The notes: generated from the letters alone by a model not told the origin. 48,094 nucleotides of DNA from a candidate division WWE3 bacterium GW2011_GWC2_41_23 (GCA_000996895.1 LCBB01000012.1:1-48094); one strand, 5' to 3'; positions 7,688 to 16,736 are shown, counted from the first letter of the stretch. Numbers and translations: made by a program.

Positions 7688-8673
7688 AAGGAGCAATTTC
7701 AACGGGAAGAACCGTTTCAATTGTTATTCCCTGTTATAACGAAGAAAAAAATATAAATAGGACAATTGAGGGTTTGCTGGAATTGGAAAGACAGTCGGGT
7801 GAGACATTTGAAATAATTGCCGTCAACGACGGTAGTAAAGATGGAACATGGGGCGTGATTAAAGAATATTCTGAGAAGTTTCACAATGTTATAGGCGTCA
7901 ATCTTATGGCAAATTTCGGACAAAGCGCTGCTTATATGGCCGGTTTCGACACTTCTACGGGGGATTATGTTGTTACAGTATCGGCAGATATGGAAACCCC
8001 TCTGGAAAACATTTCTGAGGTAATTAAATATCTTGACGAAGGTTACGATTTTGTAAATACACACAGGGTAGGAAGATGGGGAGATGAAAAAGCAGGGCGC
8101 CAAGTAAAAAGCGGATTAGCCAACAAAATAATTACAAAAATTTCCGGTGTAACTATGCAGGATAGAGGCTCGGGTATGAAAGGTTTCAAGCGGGTACTGA
8201 TAGAAAATCTCCGTTTATATGGGGAGATGCACCGTTTCATTCCCGACTACGTGAAAGTATACGGAGCTAAAATGATTGAATTCGAAGTAGAATTCAAAGA
8301 TCGTGAGTTTGGGGAGTCTTACTACAAAGGTCATAAAAGAACAATTAAGGTTTTGTTAGACCTCGTTACCTTATTCTTTATGCTTTATTTCTCTACAAAA
8401 CCCTTTAAAGCTATGCCAGGTCGACTTTTCGGCTTTGCAGGAGCACTAATTGCGGGTTTGGGAGGGTTGGGGGCTTTTTATCTCTTTACGCTGAAACTAA
8501 TGGGGCAGAATATAGGAGACAGGCCTTTGCTTATCTTGTCCGTTCTGTTAATAATAGTTGGTATTCAGTCGATGATGATGGGAATGATAGGCGAGTTAGG
8601 AATGAGAACATACTTTGAATCTTCAGGCAGAAAAACCTATATTGTGCGGCAGACCGCTAAAAAAGGCGACTAA
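7660..8673 (+). CDS. GT2 polyprenyl-phosphate glycosyltransferase
   Basis: A 337-residue protein with an N-terminal GT-A domain (VSIVIPCYNEEKNI, AVNDGSKDGTW) and two C-terminal membrane helices at about 245-310, the layout of GtrB/ArnC/DPM1-like enzymes that charge polyprenyl phosphate with a sugar. The usual metal-site motif DADLQDPPE is SADMETPLE here, with the first Asp replaced by Ser. Start ATG 7660 has AAGGAG eight bases upstream, inside the epimerase. Products could feed the two GT39-like transferases downstream. Confidence 0.88.
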   Translation: MEKNRTVSIEGAISTGRTVSIVIPCYNEEKNINRTIEGLLELERQSGETFEIIAVNDGSKDGTWGVIKEYSEKFHNVIGVNLMANFGQSAAYMAGFDTSTGDYVVTVSADMETPLENISEVIKYLDEGYDFVNTHRVGRWGDEKAGRQVKSGLANKIITKISGVTMQDRGSGMKGFKRVLIENLRLYGEMHRFIPDYVKVYGAKMIEFEVEFKDREFGESYYKGHKRTIKVLLDLVTLFFMLYFSTKPFKAMPGRLFGFAGALIAGLGGLGAFYLFTLKLMGQNIGDRPLLILSVLLIIVGIQSMMMGMIGELGMRTYFESSGRKTYIVRQTAKKGD

Positions 8674-8769
8674 TATTAGCCGATTTCCGGGTTTTAGATG
8701 AAGGTTGCATGTACAGTGCCCCTTGTGTAACATAGATGGATACAAATTTGTTTTGACAGGAGGTGTTTT

Positions 8770-9507
8770 ATGGAAAATTCTAAAAATTCGAACATTATTC
8801 AGTTAGTACTTGTTGCGGCATTGGTTGGAGCAGCTTTTTACATCGGTAGTTTGTCCTCTAAAGTTGGAAGGTTAGAAAAGGTAGATGCGAATTCCGGAAC
8901 TCCTTCACAGGGAGCGGAGGCACCAGCTACTTTTGATTCTGTAGCATTAGCATCATCTTTGGGTTTAGACTCAAAGGCCTTCAAGACCTGTGTCGACAAC
9001 CGTGATACAAAAGCGAGAGTTGAGGAAGAAGAGAAAGGCGGACAGGTTGCCGGTGTACAAGGAACTCCCGGTATAATTATGTTAGATACCAAGACCGGAA
9101 ATTCCGCAATCATACCAGGAGCAGTTGATTCCAATACGATGCAGCTTTTTCTTGATAACGTGTTAGCCGGGAAAGACACTACACTTGGTACTCAAACGAT
9201 CAAACTTGGAAAAATCGAGGAACTGATAGCTCTGAGCGACGCAGATTATGTTAGGGGTGACAAATCATCCCGAGTATTGTTATTTGAGTATTCGGATTAT
9301 GACTGTCCCTTTTGCAAGAGAGTTCACCCCACATTGCAGAAGTTGTTAGACGATAACGCCGGTAAGGTAGCCTGGATTTACAGACAATTCCCGTTAGATC
9401 AATTACACCCGACCGCCAGATCCAAATCCGAAGCTGCGCTTTGTGCAGGTAAGCTTGGTGGGAATGATGCCTTCTGGGCATTTTCCGACGCATTGGCAAA
9501 ACTCTAA
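8770..9507 (+). CDS. Membrane-anchored DsbA-like oxidoreductase with circularly permuted domain
   Basis: A 245-residue protein with an N-terminal membrane helix (about 9-27), a low-complexity linker, then a DsbA/Thioredoxin_4 domain with its halves swapped. First comes the half normally at the C-terminus (LASSLGLDSKAFKTCVDN, then GVQGTPGIIM with cis-Pro P100 and IIPGAV). Then comes the half normally at the N-terminus (VLLFEYSDYDCPFCKRVHP with C179/C182, WIYRQFPLDQLHPTARSKSE, DAFWAFSDALAKL), where the protein ends. Both redox elements, CPFC and cis-Pro, are intact. An AGGAGGTG ribosome site precedes ATG 8770. The VKOR gene 43 bp downstream is the expected electron acceptor. Confidence 0.85.
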   Translation: MENSKNSNIIQLVLVAALVGAAFYIGSLSSKVGRLEKVDANSGTPSQGAEAPATFDSVALASSLGLDSKAFKTCVDNRDTKARVEEEEKGGQVAGVQGTPGIIMLDTKTGNSAIIPGAVDSNTMQLFLDNVLAGKDTTLGTQTIKLGKIEELIALSDADYVRGDKSSRVLLFEYSDYDCPFCKRVHPTLQKLLDDNAGKVAWIYRQFPLDQLHPTARSKSEAALCAGKLGGNDAFWAFSDALAKL

Positions 9508-9520
9508 GATATCTACATTT

Positions 9521-9540
9521 GCGGGGGTGAAAACCCCCGC
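9521..9540 (+). terminator. GC-rich hairpin with GAAA tetraloop between dsbA-like and VKOR genes
   Basis: GCGGGGGT-GAAA-ACCCCCGC forms a perfect 8-bp stem with a GNRA tetraloop. No U-tract follows (CCGTTAATAATG), so it is more likely an mRNA-stability or processing element, or a weak terminator, than a classic intrinsic terminator. Confidence 0.5.
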
Positions 9541-9549
9541 CCGTTAATA

Positions 9550-9990
9550 ATGACTACATCGAAATATTTATTTACCGCAAAAATACTAGCCGCGATCGGG
9601 ATAGGGCTAGCTTTGTATTTATATGTGAGTTTTATTACCCAACCTGTGTATAGCTTGTGTACGATAAGTGACACTATAAATTGCGATGCGGTTATAAGCG
9701 GGGAAGTGTCGAGAACCTTAGGAATACCTACATCCCTGTATGGGCTGATAGGATATATAGTAATCTTGGTGGCAGCTTTTCTTGGCAGGAAAAAATTAAT
9801 GCTCGGGGTCGCTATTTTCGGAACTTTATTTTGTTTGCGAATAACTTTCATCGAGATTTTTCAGATTGGAGTAATCTGCCCCGTGTGTTTGTTGTGTCAG
9901 GTTGATATGCTGGCTTTACTTACTGTATCCTACTTTGCCTTGAAGAAGAAAAATGCAGCAATCCAAACTTCTGAAATAGAGTCTGTATAG
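9550..9990 (+). CDS. Vitamin K epoxide reductase (VKOR) family protein
   Basis: A 146-residue membrane protein with four helices. VKOR homologues replace DsbB, reoxidising a DsbA-like partner with quinone as acceptor. The loop cysteine pair is SLCTISDTINCDAV and the active-site CxxC is CPVC in VICPVCLLCQ, with the family Ser/Gly motif IPTSLYGLIGY between. It follows the permuted DsbA-like gene, an arrangement seen as adjacent or fused genes in many bacteria, which supports a two-component extracytoplasmic disulfide-forming system. No Shine-Dalgarno lies before ATG 9550. Confidence 0.92.
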   Translation: MTTSKYLFTAKILAAIGIGLALYLYVSFITQPVYSLCTISDTINCDAVISGEVSRTLGIPTSLYGLIGYIVILVAAFLGRKKLMLGVAIFGTLFCLRITFIEIFQIGVICPVCLLCQVDMLALLTVSYFALKKKNAAIQTSEIESV

Positions 9991-10008
9991 TAATACCCTC
10001 CCAATTTG

Positions 10009-10020
10009 TATAATAAACTC
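10009..10020 (+). promoter_or_regulatory. -10 TATAAT 6 nt before the first GT39-like gene
   Basis: TATAAT at 10009-10014, six bases, then ATG 10021. An upstream TTG (10006) in frame lies within the promoter and is rejected as start. Confidence 0.62.
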
Positions 10021-11631
10021 ATGTTCGGAAACTATCCTGTAAACGACGATTGGGTTTTCTTGTGGCAGGTAAAGGCTTTTGCCTCAGGAATTTTTAAAAT
10101 AAACACCGAGCTCGACCCCTCATTTGTTGCTCAGGGATTTTTAGGGTTGCTTTGGTCAAAGATATTCGGTTTGGATTACATTAACCTTCAGATTTTAACT
10201 TTTCTAATTTCAATAGGAACAGCCTTTGTTGTTTATAAAACTTTACTGTTGCTCGGGAGCAGAAAAACGTATGCTGCTGCCGGAGCCTTAACCCTTTTAT
10301 TCAATCCCATTTTTTTTGCGTCTTCTTTCACTTTTATGACGGATAATTACCTTCTCTTTTTTCTGTCCGTCGCAACCTACTTTTTTGTCCGGTATTTTTC
10401 CTCTAAGACACACAAGGACTTAATTTTAGGAAGTTTTTTCGGTATGCTGGCTGCGGCAACCCGCCAAAACGGTATTTTGATATTTCTACCATTTCTCATA
10501 TTGAGCATTGTTTCTTTTAGAAAAGAGAAATGGGCAACCCAAGCTATGAGGCTATTAATTCCCGCCCTTTTTATTATCCTATCTATTGCCGTTGCGTTTT
10601 TGTGGCCAAGATTTGGGACAAATAAGAGATTTTTGGAGCCGGAAAATTTAGCAGGGCGTTTACAAATTTTACTTTATGCTCCTCAGTATTTCCTTATATT
10701 CCTATCCCCTGTGTTTATAGGAATTAAGGGTCAGTTGAAAGGTATCTGGAGAAAATCTTTAGCGGTAATTATTACTGCCTCAGCCGCCCTTTACCTTTTT
10801 AGGACAGATCTTTTTCCAATGGGAAACATGCTCTACATTGAGGAGCTTTACGCAAAATCGGATTTTAGATCTAACTTTAGTCTCTTTGATAATATTTTTG
10901 CCAAGTTATTTTTCGCCATAATTTGGGGTTTAGGGTTTACTAAAGTTCTTTTTTACATAATTATCAAATTTAAAAATAGATTGCAGTTAAATAGTTTGCG
11001 GAGACAGGAATTATTTTTGCTTATCTCTTTTGCACTTAATCTCATAATACTATCCGTGTCTTCCGATATGTACGACCGTTACCTTATGCCGTCATTCCTA
11101 TTTTTACTTTTATTTGCATTCGGACGGCTAGGGGCGGGTTACTCTATAAATAAGATTTGTGTATATTTAGCCATTACACTACTTGCAGTCATTTCGATTG
11201 TATTGCAGTGGGATTTTTCAGCGCGTAACACTTTGATGTGGAAACAACTGGAGGAACTTAGACAGAAGACCGGTATGAGTACGCAAATAGATTTCAACGA
11301 TACCTATATAAATCACATAGCAGTGAGAGAATCGGGGGATTTTACTGGACTTGAGTCGAGACGCGGGAGTTTTGATCCCTTGTGTTTTATCCAGGATTAC
11401 ACTCTGGATAGCAGTTCTGAATTTTCGAAGAAAGTAGAGAGTCTTGGCAGGGTCATTTCATCGAAAACATTGGAAAATCCCAAACCGATAGGTGTGAGGA
11501 AGAAAACTCTTCCCAGGATTAAAAATAATCTGGACAACCTGTTATTTAATGAGGAGTATTCGACTTTACTGTACGGTCTTGTTGGGAAAAAGACGTATGT
11601 CGGGAGTTTCTGTGTGAATGACAGCGATTGA
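10021..11631 (+). CDS. GT-C fold membrane glycosyltransferase (ArnT/GT39-like)
   Basis: A 536-residue protein with about 10-12 membrane helices. The N-terminal extracytoplasmic loop carries NDDW, the acidic catalytic motif position of GT-C (GT39/ArnT/PMT) enzymes, which move a sugar from a polyprenyl-phosphate donor to an exported acceptor. LAAATRQNGILIFLPFLIL is a typical conserved helix segment. A soluble C-terminal tail of about 110 residues follows. Donor sugar could come from the upstream GT2 enzyme; acceptor unknown. Start ATG 10021 is set by the adjacent TATAAT. Confidence 0.75.
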   Translation: MFGNYPVNDDWVFLWQVKAFASGIFKINTELDPSFVAQGFLGLLWSKIFGLDYINLQILTFLISIGTAFVVYKTLLLLGSRKTYAAAGALTLLFNPIFFASSFTFMTDNYLLFFLSVATYFFVRYFSSKTHKDLILGSFFGMLAAATRQNGILIFLPFLILSIVSFRKEKWATQAMRLLIPALFIILSIAVAFLWPRFGTNKRFLEPENLAGRLQILLYAPQYFLIFLSPVFIGIKGQLKGIWRKSLAVIITASAALYLFRTDLFPMGNMLYIEELYAKSDFRSNFSLFDNIFAKLFFAIIWGLGFTKVLFYIIIKFKNRLQLNSLRRQELFLLISFALNLIILSVSSDMYDRYLMPSFLFLLLFAFGRLGAGYSINKICVYLAITLLAVISIVLQWDFSARNTLMWKQLEELRQKTGMSTQIDFNDTYINHIAVRESGDFTGLESRRGSFDPLCFIQDYTLDSSSEFSKKVESLGRVISSKTLENPKPIGVRKKTLPRIKNNLDNLLFNEEYSTLLYGLVGKKTYVGSFCVNDSD

Positions 11632-11643
11632 TATACTAGTCAC
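11629..11643 (+). promoter_or_regulatory. Extended -10 directly abutting the second GT39-like gene
   Basis: TG-A-TATACT (hexamer 11632-11637), six bases, then ATG 11644. It overlaps the TGA stop of the preceding gene. Confidence 0.62.
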
Positions 11644-13134
11644 ATGGCAATATCTTTTCGTGAGTTTTTATTAAAAATATTTGAAAACGAAAAATTAATA
11701 CTCACCGCTTTTTTTATTTTTTGTGTTTTTTCATTCGTATATAAACTCGACGCTCCCTATTTTTTTACCGACGAGATACTTTATACAGATGCCGGGAATG
11801 AGTATGTCGCGTCAACCTTCACAAAAAACTTACAGCACCCCTTACTGGCGAAATACATTGTGGGGGGCGTATCACTTTTCGGACCAAAAGATGTATATCT
11901 CAGTAATGTTTTTTATCTCAGACTGCCTTTTGCTTTAATGGGCGTTATTTCCTGCTATTTAATCTACCGTATTATTAGGGACAAATACGAAAATTTTTAT
12001 TTGGCTTTATTCGGGGCTTCTTGGTATCTGTTTTTACCTTTTACATACACAGCCACAAGGATGGTGATGATGGAAGCTCCCATGCATTTATTCTGGTTGT
12101 CTTTTCACCTGTTTTTCTTAAGAGCCCTCGCAAACGGGGTTTTAAAAAACTATCTGATTGCAGGAGTTTTTATCGGTTTGGGTTTGGGTACCAAAATGCC
12201 CACCATCATACTGTTTCCTTTTTCGCTTGTCGTTTTCTTTCTTTTTTCCAAAAGAAAATTTACGGATTTGCTGGCGATGTATTCGGTTGCAGGAATCACC
12301 TTCGTTTTAACTTACGTTCATTACCTTTTTGTTACAAAGCTATGGGGTTTAAAACAGCTTTATCTGGCGTTTAGAGACACCATACTAGCTAGAAACCAGG
12401 AGGGAAAAGAACACATCGTCAACGACGTAGTTTATAAAACTTCTCCTTGGTGGTATTACCTATACCATGTTAAAGAAAAATACCATTTTATACAGGTTAC
12501 AGTAACAGTATTAGGCATAACATTTGCTAGCATAAAAAGAAAGAAATTTGTCACCTACTGGTTGTTGTTTTTCTTATTTGAAACCGTATTTTTTCAGTTA
12601 ATCCCGCTCAAGGCAGAAAGATATATTTCCACACTCGAAATTTCTTTACCGTTTTTGGTCGTTATCGGGACAAGGTGGTTTTTGCGCAGGGATTTTTTAG
12701 GAAACAACAAAACAGCAGTTTATATACTGGTCGGAGTAATTTTAGTATTTTATGCGCAGGTGTTTGCGCAGAGAGTTGCACAGGAACCCACAGGCTACCA
12801 CGCGTTAAGAAATTACATTGAAAAAGAAACTCAGGGATTTACTGAGTTTAAAAGAGTATATATCTACGGTTCGGTGCGAAGTGCACGTTGGTATAAGCAG
12901 AATACCGCGGAAAATATGTTTGAATTTAGTAAAAATCTTGAGGAGGTGTGTCCACAGTTAAACGAATTTACTTATGTATTTTTTGATAAAAAAGATTTGG
13001 TAACGGCGGGTAATACCGTCGATATTTATAGTCTGGTTCGGAAAAATGCGGAAAAATACTACAGGAATGATATAGAAGGATTTGAGGGATACGTGAAAAA
13101 GGAGGGAGTTGCCATCTCCGTTTCATGTTTGTAA
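11644..13134 (+). CDS. Dolichyl/polyprenyl-phosphate-mannose-protein mannosyltransferase-like protein (GT39)
   Basis: A 496-residue polytopic protein with about ten helices. The first loop has FFTDEILYTDAGNEY, where the Asp-Glu pair is the catalytic motif of PMT-type transferases, followed by LQHPLLAKYIVGG, equivalent to the family's HPPLxK motif. The two motifs identify it more firmly than its upstream neighbour. The soluble C-terminal region (about 400-496) is likely extracytoplasmic. It is transcribed from its own leaderless promoter although it lies only 12 bp after the previous GT gene. Confidence 0.83.
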   Translation: MAISFREFLLKIFENEKLILTAFFIFCVFSFVYKLDAPYFFTDEILYTDAGNEYVASTFTKNLQHPLLAKYIVGGVSLFGPKDVYLSNVFYLRLPFALMGVISCYLIYRIIRDKYENFYLALFGASWYLFLPFTYTATRMVMMEAPMHLFWLSFHLFFLRALANGVLKNYLIAGVFIGLGLGTKMPTIILFPFSLVVFFLFSKRKFTDLLAMYSVAGITFVLTYVHYLFVTKLWGLKQLYLAFRDTILARNQEGKEHIVNDVVYKTSPWWYYLYHVKEKYHFIQVTVTVLGITFASIKRKKFVTYWLLFFLFETVFFQLIPLKAERYISTLEISLPFLVVIGTRWFLRRDFLGNNKTAVYILVGVILVFYAQVFAQRVAQEPTGYHALRNYIEKETQGFTEFKRVYIYGSVRSARWYKQNTAENMFEFSKNLEEVCPQLNEFTYVFFDKKDLVTAGNTVDIYSLVRKNAEKYYRNDIEGFEGYVKKEGVAISVSCL

Positions 13135-13233
13135 TAACTGTAACTTTAGGAATCGCGTTTTCGGTAGTAGTAAGTCAAAGCGCTCAAATTACCGTAATTT
13201 TCAGGAACACACCGAAACCCTTTTTAAAGGTAC

Positions 13234-13273
13234 TTGACGAAATTTGTTTCACTAGATAACATTGTTACTTAGT
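13234..13273 (+). promoter_or_regulatory. Promoter of the PadR-ABC efflux operon
   Basis: TTGACG (13234-13239), 17-bp spacer, TAACAT (13257-13262), then 11 nt to ATG 13274. The implied leader is 4-5 nt. PadR autoregulation would act here, but no clear operator palindrome is seen. Confidence 0.55.
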
Positions 13274-13705
13274 ATGATTAAACAAAATAAAAATAATATA
13301 CAACACAAGTGTAAAAATACCGATGGAGTAAAATGCCCGGCAAAATCTGAACTTGTAAATAAAAAGTTCGGTTACCCCGAGCGTGGGTGGATACAGCTTC
13401 TTATTTTGAAGAATATTTATGACGCTCCTCTGTACGGTTATGATTTAATGAAAAACCTAAAAACTGCTTCGACTAGAACTTCTAAAATCAAAAGTGGATC
13501 TATGTACACAACACTTAGAAGAATGGAAGAACAGGGTTTATTAAAATCAAAATGGGATGAGAGCGACATCGGTCCTGCAAGAAGAACGTATTTTCCTACC
13601 CGCAAGGGCAAAGATTATCTTAAAAATTGGTTACGGATAATAAATGATAGAATCGGTATCGTTAATGATTTAATCAAATTTTATAAGGATAGTTTTCATG
13701 AATAA
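13274..13705 (+). CDS. PadR-family transcriptional regulator
   Basis: A 143-residue winged-helix protein: LLILKNIYDAPLYGYDLMKNL, then SGSMYTTLRRMEEQGLLKS and RTYFPTRKGKDYLKNW, the standard PadR recognition-helix and wing motifs. An N-terminal extension has two Cys (HKC, VKC) that could bind metal or sense redox; this is unusual for the family. PadR proteins typically repress a linked efflux pump and are released by its drug substrate. It overlaps the ABC permease gene by 8 bp, so it most likely controls this operon. A further in-frame TTG at 13262 lies within the promoter. Confidence 0.9.
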   Translation: MIKQNKNNIQHKCKNTDGVKCPAKSELVNKKFGYPERGWIQLLILKNIYDAPLYGYDLMKNLKTASTRTSKIKSGSMYTTLRRMEEQGLLKSKWDESDIGPARRTYFPTRKGKDYLKNWLRIINDRIGIVNDLIKFYKDSFHE

Positions 13706-14915
13706 CTTGAGAGCGTCATTTTTTTTGGCATACAAAGGAATTGTAAAAGGTAATATGGGGACCACGCTTCTCACCGTAGCAGTGATGACCCTGGCTTTTA
13801 TTAATCTTCTTTTCTTGTCTTCTATTCTTTTGGGGCTCGTGAACACAATGAATAGGCAGGGAATTAATAATCTTTACGGAAACATAGTCATTGAACCTGA
13901 AGATAAGAAATCTCTTATTGTCAACTCAAAAAGAGTTACTGATCTTGTGGAGAGTGTGCCCGGGGTGACCGCCAGTTCCAGACATTATAAAGCAGGTGGA
14001 TTTTTTACTTTCGATAAATATAAAAACGGACAAAATGTAAATACGGGGCGTTATTCCGTGCTTTCCATAGACCCGAGCGTTGAAAAAAATGTCACTGACA
14101 TAAGTGATGCTATGATCGCCGGTGATTACCTTGACGACAATGATAGGGACAAAATTATTATAGGAAAGGATATATCCGGGGGTTATGAAGGGTCTTTTGA
14201 GAAAGAATCTCTAGGAGGCGTTGTTCCGGGAGACGAGGTGGTTGTTCTGTACGAGAATGGTATCGAAAGAAAATATACAGTTAAGGGAATTTTTAATTCA
14301 AAGTTTGTTCAGTCCGATAAAAACGCATTTATCACAAATAGAGAGATGGAATCTATACTGGGTGTGTCGAATGGTGCGCACGAGATAATAATCAAAGTAG
14401 ATGAAAGTCAACCCGAGAGTCACTACATAACGAAATTCAAAGATATGGGTCTGAAAGAGAGTATCTATCCTTGGAATGACTACATGGGCATGACCGCAAG
14501 TTTTACCCAAAGTTTTACTCTGATACGAACGTTACTTTCCGCTATCGCGCTGTTGGTTGCGGGAATAACAATCTATATTGTTGTCTATATAAATATTTTA
14601 AATAAAAAAAGACAGATAGGTATATTGCAGGCAATCGGTATTGATAAGGTAATAATTGTCAGATCTTACACCGTGCAAGCTTTATTCTACGCAGCATCGG
14701 GCATTATTTTGGGGCTCTCTATTTTAAGATTATTGCTCGTGCCGTACTTCGCCGGGCATCCTTTGGAATTTCCGGTCGGAGATGTTCGTTTGGAAGTTGT
14801 GGCTAGCGAAATTTTAATAAGTATAGCAGCCTTATTGTTCGCCGGTTTTATTTCAGGCTATATGCCTGCAAAAAAACAAACTGACAAAACAATATTGGAG
14901 GCGATTTGGGGGTAA
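13698..14915 (+). CDS. ABC transporter permease, MacB/FtsX family
   Basis: A 405-residue MacB-type permease: first membrane helix at about 20-48, a large extracytoplasmic domain (about 50-270), then three C-terminal helices. The FtsX-like core motif KKRQIGILQAIGIDKVIIVRSY precedes the third helix. It lacks a fused ATPase, which is encoded by the next gene. Such mechanotransmission permeases move or sense peptides and lipids rather than transport through a classical channel. It overlaps padR upstream, and the next gene begins 5 bp downstream. Confidence 0.9.
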   Translation: MNNLRASFFLAYKGIVKGNMGTTLLTVAVMTLAFINLLFLSSILLGLVNTMNRQGINNLYGNIVIEPEDKKSLIVNSKRVTDLVESVPGVTASSRHYKAGGFFTFDKYKNGQNVNTGRYSVLSIDPSVEKNVTDISDAMIAGDYLDDNDRDKIIIGKDISGGYEGSFEKESLGGVVPGDEVVVLYENGIERKYTVKGIFNSKFVQSDKNAFITNREMESILGVSNGAHEIIIKVDESQPESHYITKFKDMGLKESIYPWNDYMGMTASFTQSFTLIRTLLSAIALLVAGITIYIVVYINILNKKRQIGILQAIGIDKVIIVRSYTVQALFYAASGIILGLSILRLLLVPYFAGHPLEFPVGDVRLEVVASEILISIAALLFAGFISGYMPAKKQTDKTILEAIWG

Positions 14916-14920
14916 TTACT

Positions 14921-15625
14921 ATGTCAACAATGTTAAAAGTAGAAAATGTAACAAGGACGTTCGGAACAAAAGTTCTAACCCATGCTCTAAAGGGGGTCTC
15001 TTTTGAGATAAAAAAAGGCGAGTTTGTGATAATTATGGGAAAAAGCGGTTCCGGTAAATCAACGTTACTTCACCAGATGGGGCTTTTGGATACCCCGACA
15101 TCCGGAGAAATTTACATAGCAGATAAAAATATAAAGGAGCTTAGTACCGGACAGCAAACCGAGTTTAGGCTGACGACACTTGGGTACATATTCCAGGAAT
15201 ACGCTATTTTGCCCGAGCTTACGGCAATAGAGAATGTATATTTGCCCATGATGGTCAACACAAAATCAGAGGGTACACCAAAATCTGAGAAAGCGAAGGA
15301 AATGCTTGAAATGGTTGACTTGGGGCACCGGTTGAATCACTACTCAAATGAGTTGTCAGGAGGGGAACAACAGAGAGTTGCTATTGCCCGTGCTTTAATT
15401 AATTCTCCTCAAATATTGTTCGCGGACGAACCCTGCGCAAACTTGGATACGCTATCGACCAAAACAGTTCTCGGTCTTTTGGAAAACCTAAATAAAAGTA
15501 TTGGTCAAACCATTGTAATGGTTAGCCATGATCCGGATGATCAGAGATACGCTGACCACGTGATTTGGTTGGAAGATGGACTAATCAAAAGTGATAAATA
15601 TAAAATTAAAGGAGAACTAATATGA
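14921..15625 (+). CDS. ABC transporter ATP-binding protein, MacB/LolD type
   Basis: A 234-residue ATPase with Walker A GKSGSGKST, Q-loop FQEYAIL, signature LSGGEQQRVAIARALIN, Walker B ILFADEPCANLD and H-loop MVSHDPDD. The usual DEPTGNLD reads DEPCANLD. ATG 14921 is chosen over an in-frame TTG at 14906 because it follows a purine-rich GGGGG stretch at a normal distance and avoids overlap with the permease. It overlaps the membrane-fusion gene by 4 bp. Confidence 0.92.
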   Translation: MSTMLKVENVTRTFGTKVLTHALKGVSFEIKKGEFVIIMGKSGSGKSTLLHQMGLLDTPTSGEIYIADKNIKELSTGQQTEFRLTTLGYIFQEYAILPELTAIENVYLPMMVNTKSEGTPKSEKAKEMLEMVDLGHRLNHYSNELSGGEQQRVAIARALINSPQILFADEPCANLDTLSTKTVLGLLENLNKSIGQTIVMVSHDPDDQRYADHVIWLEDGLIKSDKYKIKGELI

Positions 15626-16647
15626 AAGAAAAAATTAAAGGAAAAATAAATAAAAAAAGTATTTTGGTTGTACTAGGTTTAATGGTTGTCGGCGGCTTGT
15701 TCTTTTTGACAAAAATAAAAGGAACCGACAGCGAGAATTATTACACGGTTGAGAAAAAAGATATTGACTTAGTAATTGAGTCGCGAGGTTTTGTCCAGTC
15801 AGATGAAAACGCCGAACTATATTTCAAGATCATTGACAGGATAACCGAAGTTTACGTTGACGAGGGGGATTGGGTAAGAAAAGGGGATCCCCTTGTTGCT
15901 CTATCGAGCTATTCTACAAATTTAGACATCAAGTACGCGAAGGACACTCGTGACGTAGCGTTGCTGGAAAAGGATCTTTTCGTAGAGAAGTACCAAAATG
16001 ACGTTGATGAGGTTGGTGGGAACGACGAATATCAAATTCAGCTAAGAACATATGATGAAAAAGCAAGTAAGGCTGAATCCCAGTACCAAAAAGCATTAAT
16101 AAATACTTCTGATACCGTGTTAACGGCACCTTTCGATGGCAATGTCAGCAAGGTAATGGTAGAAAAGGGAGAGTTGTCTTCCCTCACCAGACCTGCAATA
16201 GAAATACAAAATATCGGTATTTTAAGTGTTTACGCCAACGTTTCGGAGGTAGATATTGAGTATGTAAACATCGACGACAAGGTGGAAGTTATGTTTGACG
16301 CGTTTCCGGACAAGAAATATATAGGGAAAGTTACAAAAATTAACCCCGCCGCTCAGATAGTACAAGGTATCGCATACTACAGAGTGACTGTTGTACCGGA
16401 AGCTGTTCCCGAAACATTAAAGGTGGGTATGAACGCTGACATAGACATACAAGCTGAGTCTAAAAAGGATGTTGTGACCTTGCCTTTATACATAATCAAT
16501 GATTTGCGGGTAGACACAGGAGAGATAACGCTAGCAACCAACGAAGGCACAAAAAATGTCAGAGTAAAATTAGGACTAAGAAGTTATTCAGAGGCCGAAA
16601 TATTGGAAGGTGTGAATGAGGGTGATAAGGTTGTTTACTTGCAGTAA
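15622..16647 (+). CDS. HlyD/MacA-family periplasmic adaptor protein
   Basis: A 341-residue protein with one N-terminal membrane helix (about 13-29), the biotinyl-lipoyl half motif VYVDEGDWVRKGDPLVAL, a short helical hairpin, the return lipoyl motif LTAPFDGNVSKVMVEKGE and a beta-barrel domain. It pairs with the permease/ATPase above to form a MacAB-like pump. An adaptor is notable in cells expected to lack a classical outer membrane; in such cells these adaptors act with BceAB-like or Gram-positive MacAB transporters. AAAGGAGAA precedes ATG 15622. Confidence 0.9.
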   Translation: MKEKIKGKINKKSILVVLGLMVVGGLFFLTKIKGTDSENYYTVEKKDIDLVIESRGFVQSDENAELYFKIIDRITEVYVDEGDWVRKGDPLVALSSYSTNLDIKYAKDTRDVALLEKDLFVEKYQNDVDEVGGNDEYQIQLRTYDEKASKAESQYQKALINTSDTVLTAPFDGNVSKVMVEKGELSSLTRPAIEIQNIGILSVYANVSEVDIEYVNIDDKVEVMFDAFPDKKYIGKVTKINPAAQIVQGIAYYRVTVVPEAVPETLKVGMNADIDIQAESKKDVVTLPLYIINDLRVDTGEITLATNEGTKNVRVKLGLRSYSEAEILEGVNEGDKVVYLQ

Positions 16648-16659
16648 TTTTCTTTCTAA

Positions 16660-16736
16660 TGGTCGGGGTGACAGGACTCGAACCTGCGGCCTTTCGCACC
16701 CCATGCGAACGCGCTAGCCAACTGCGCCACACCCCG
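16660..16736 (-). tRNA. tRNA-Pro (anticodon GGG)
   Basis: On the minus strand the cloverleaf folds fully: acceptor CGGGGTG/CACCCCG, D-stem GCGC/GCGC, anticodon stem TTCGC/GCGAA with loop ATGGGGT (anticodon GGG), T-arm GCAGG-TTCGAGT-CCTGT. The discriminator is A and CCA is encoded. It lies 12 bp past the efflux operon. Confidence 0.96.
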
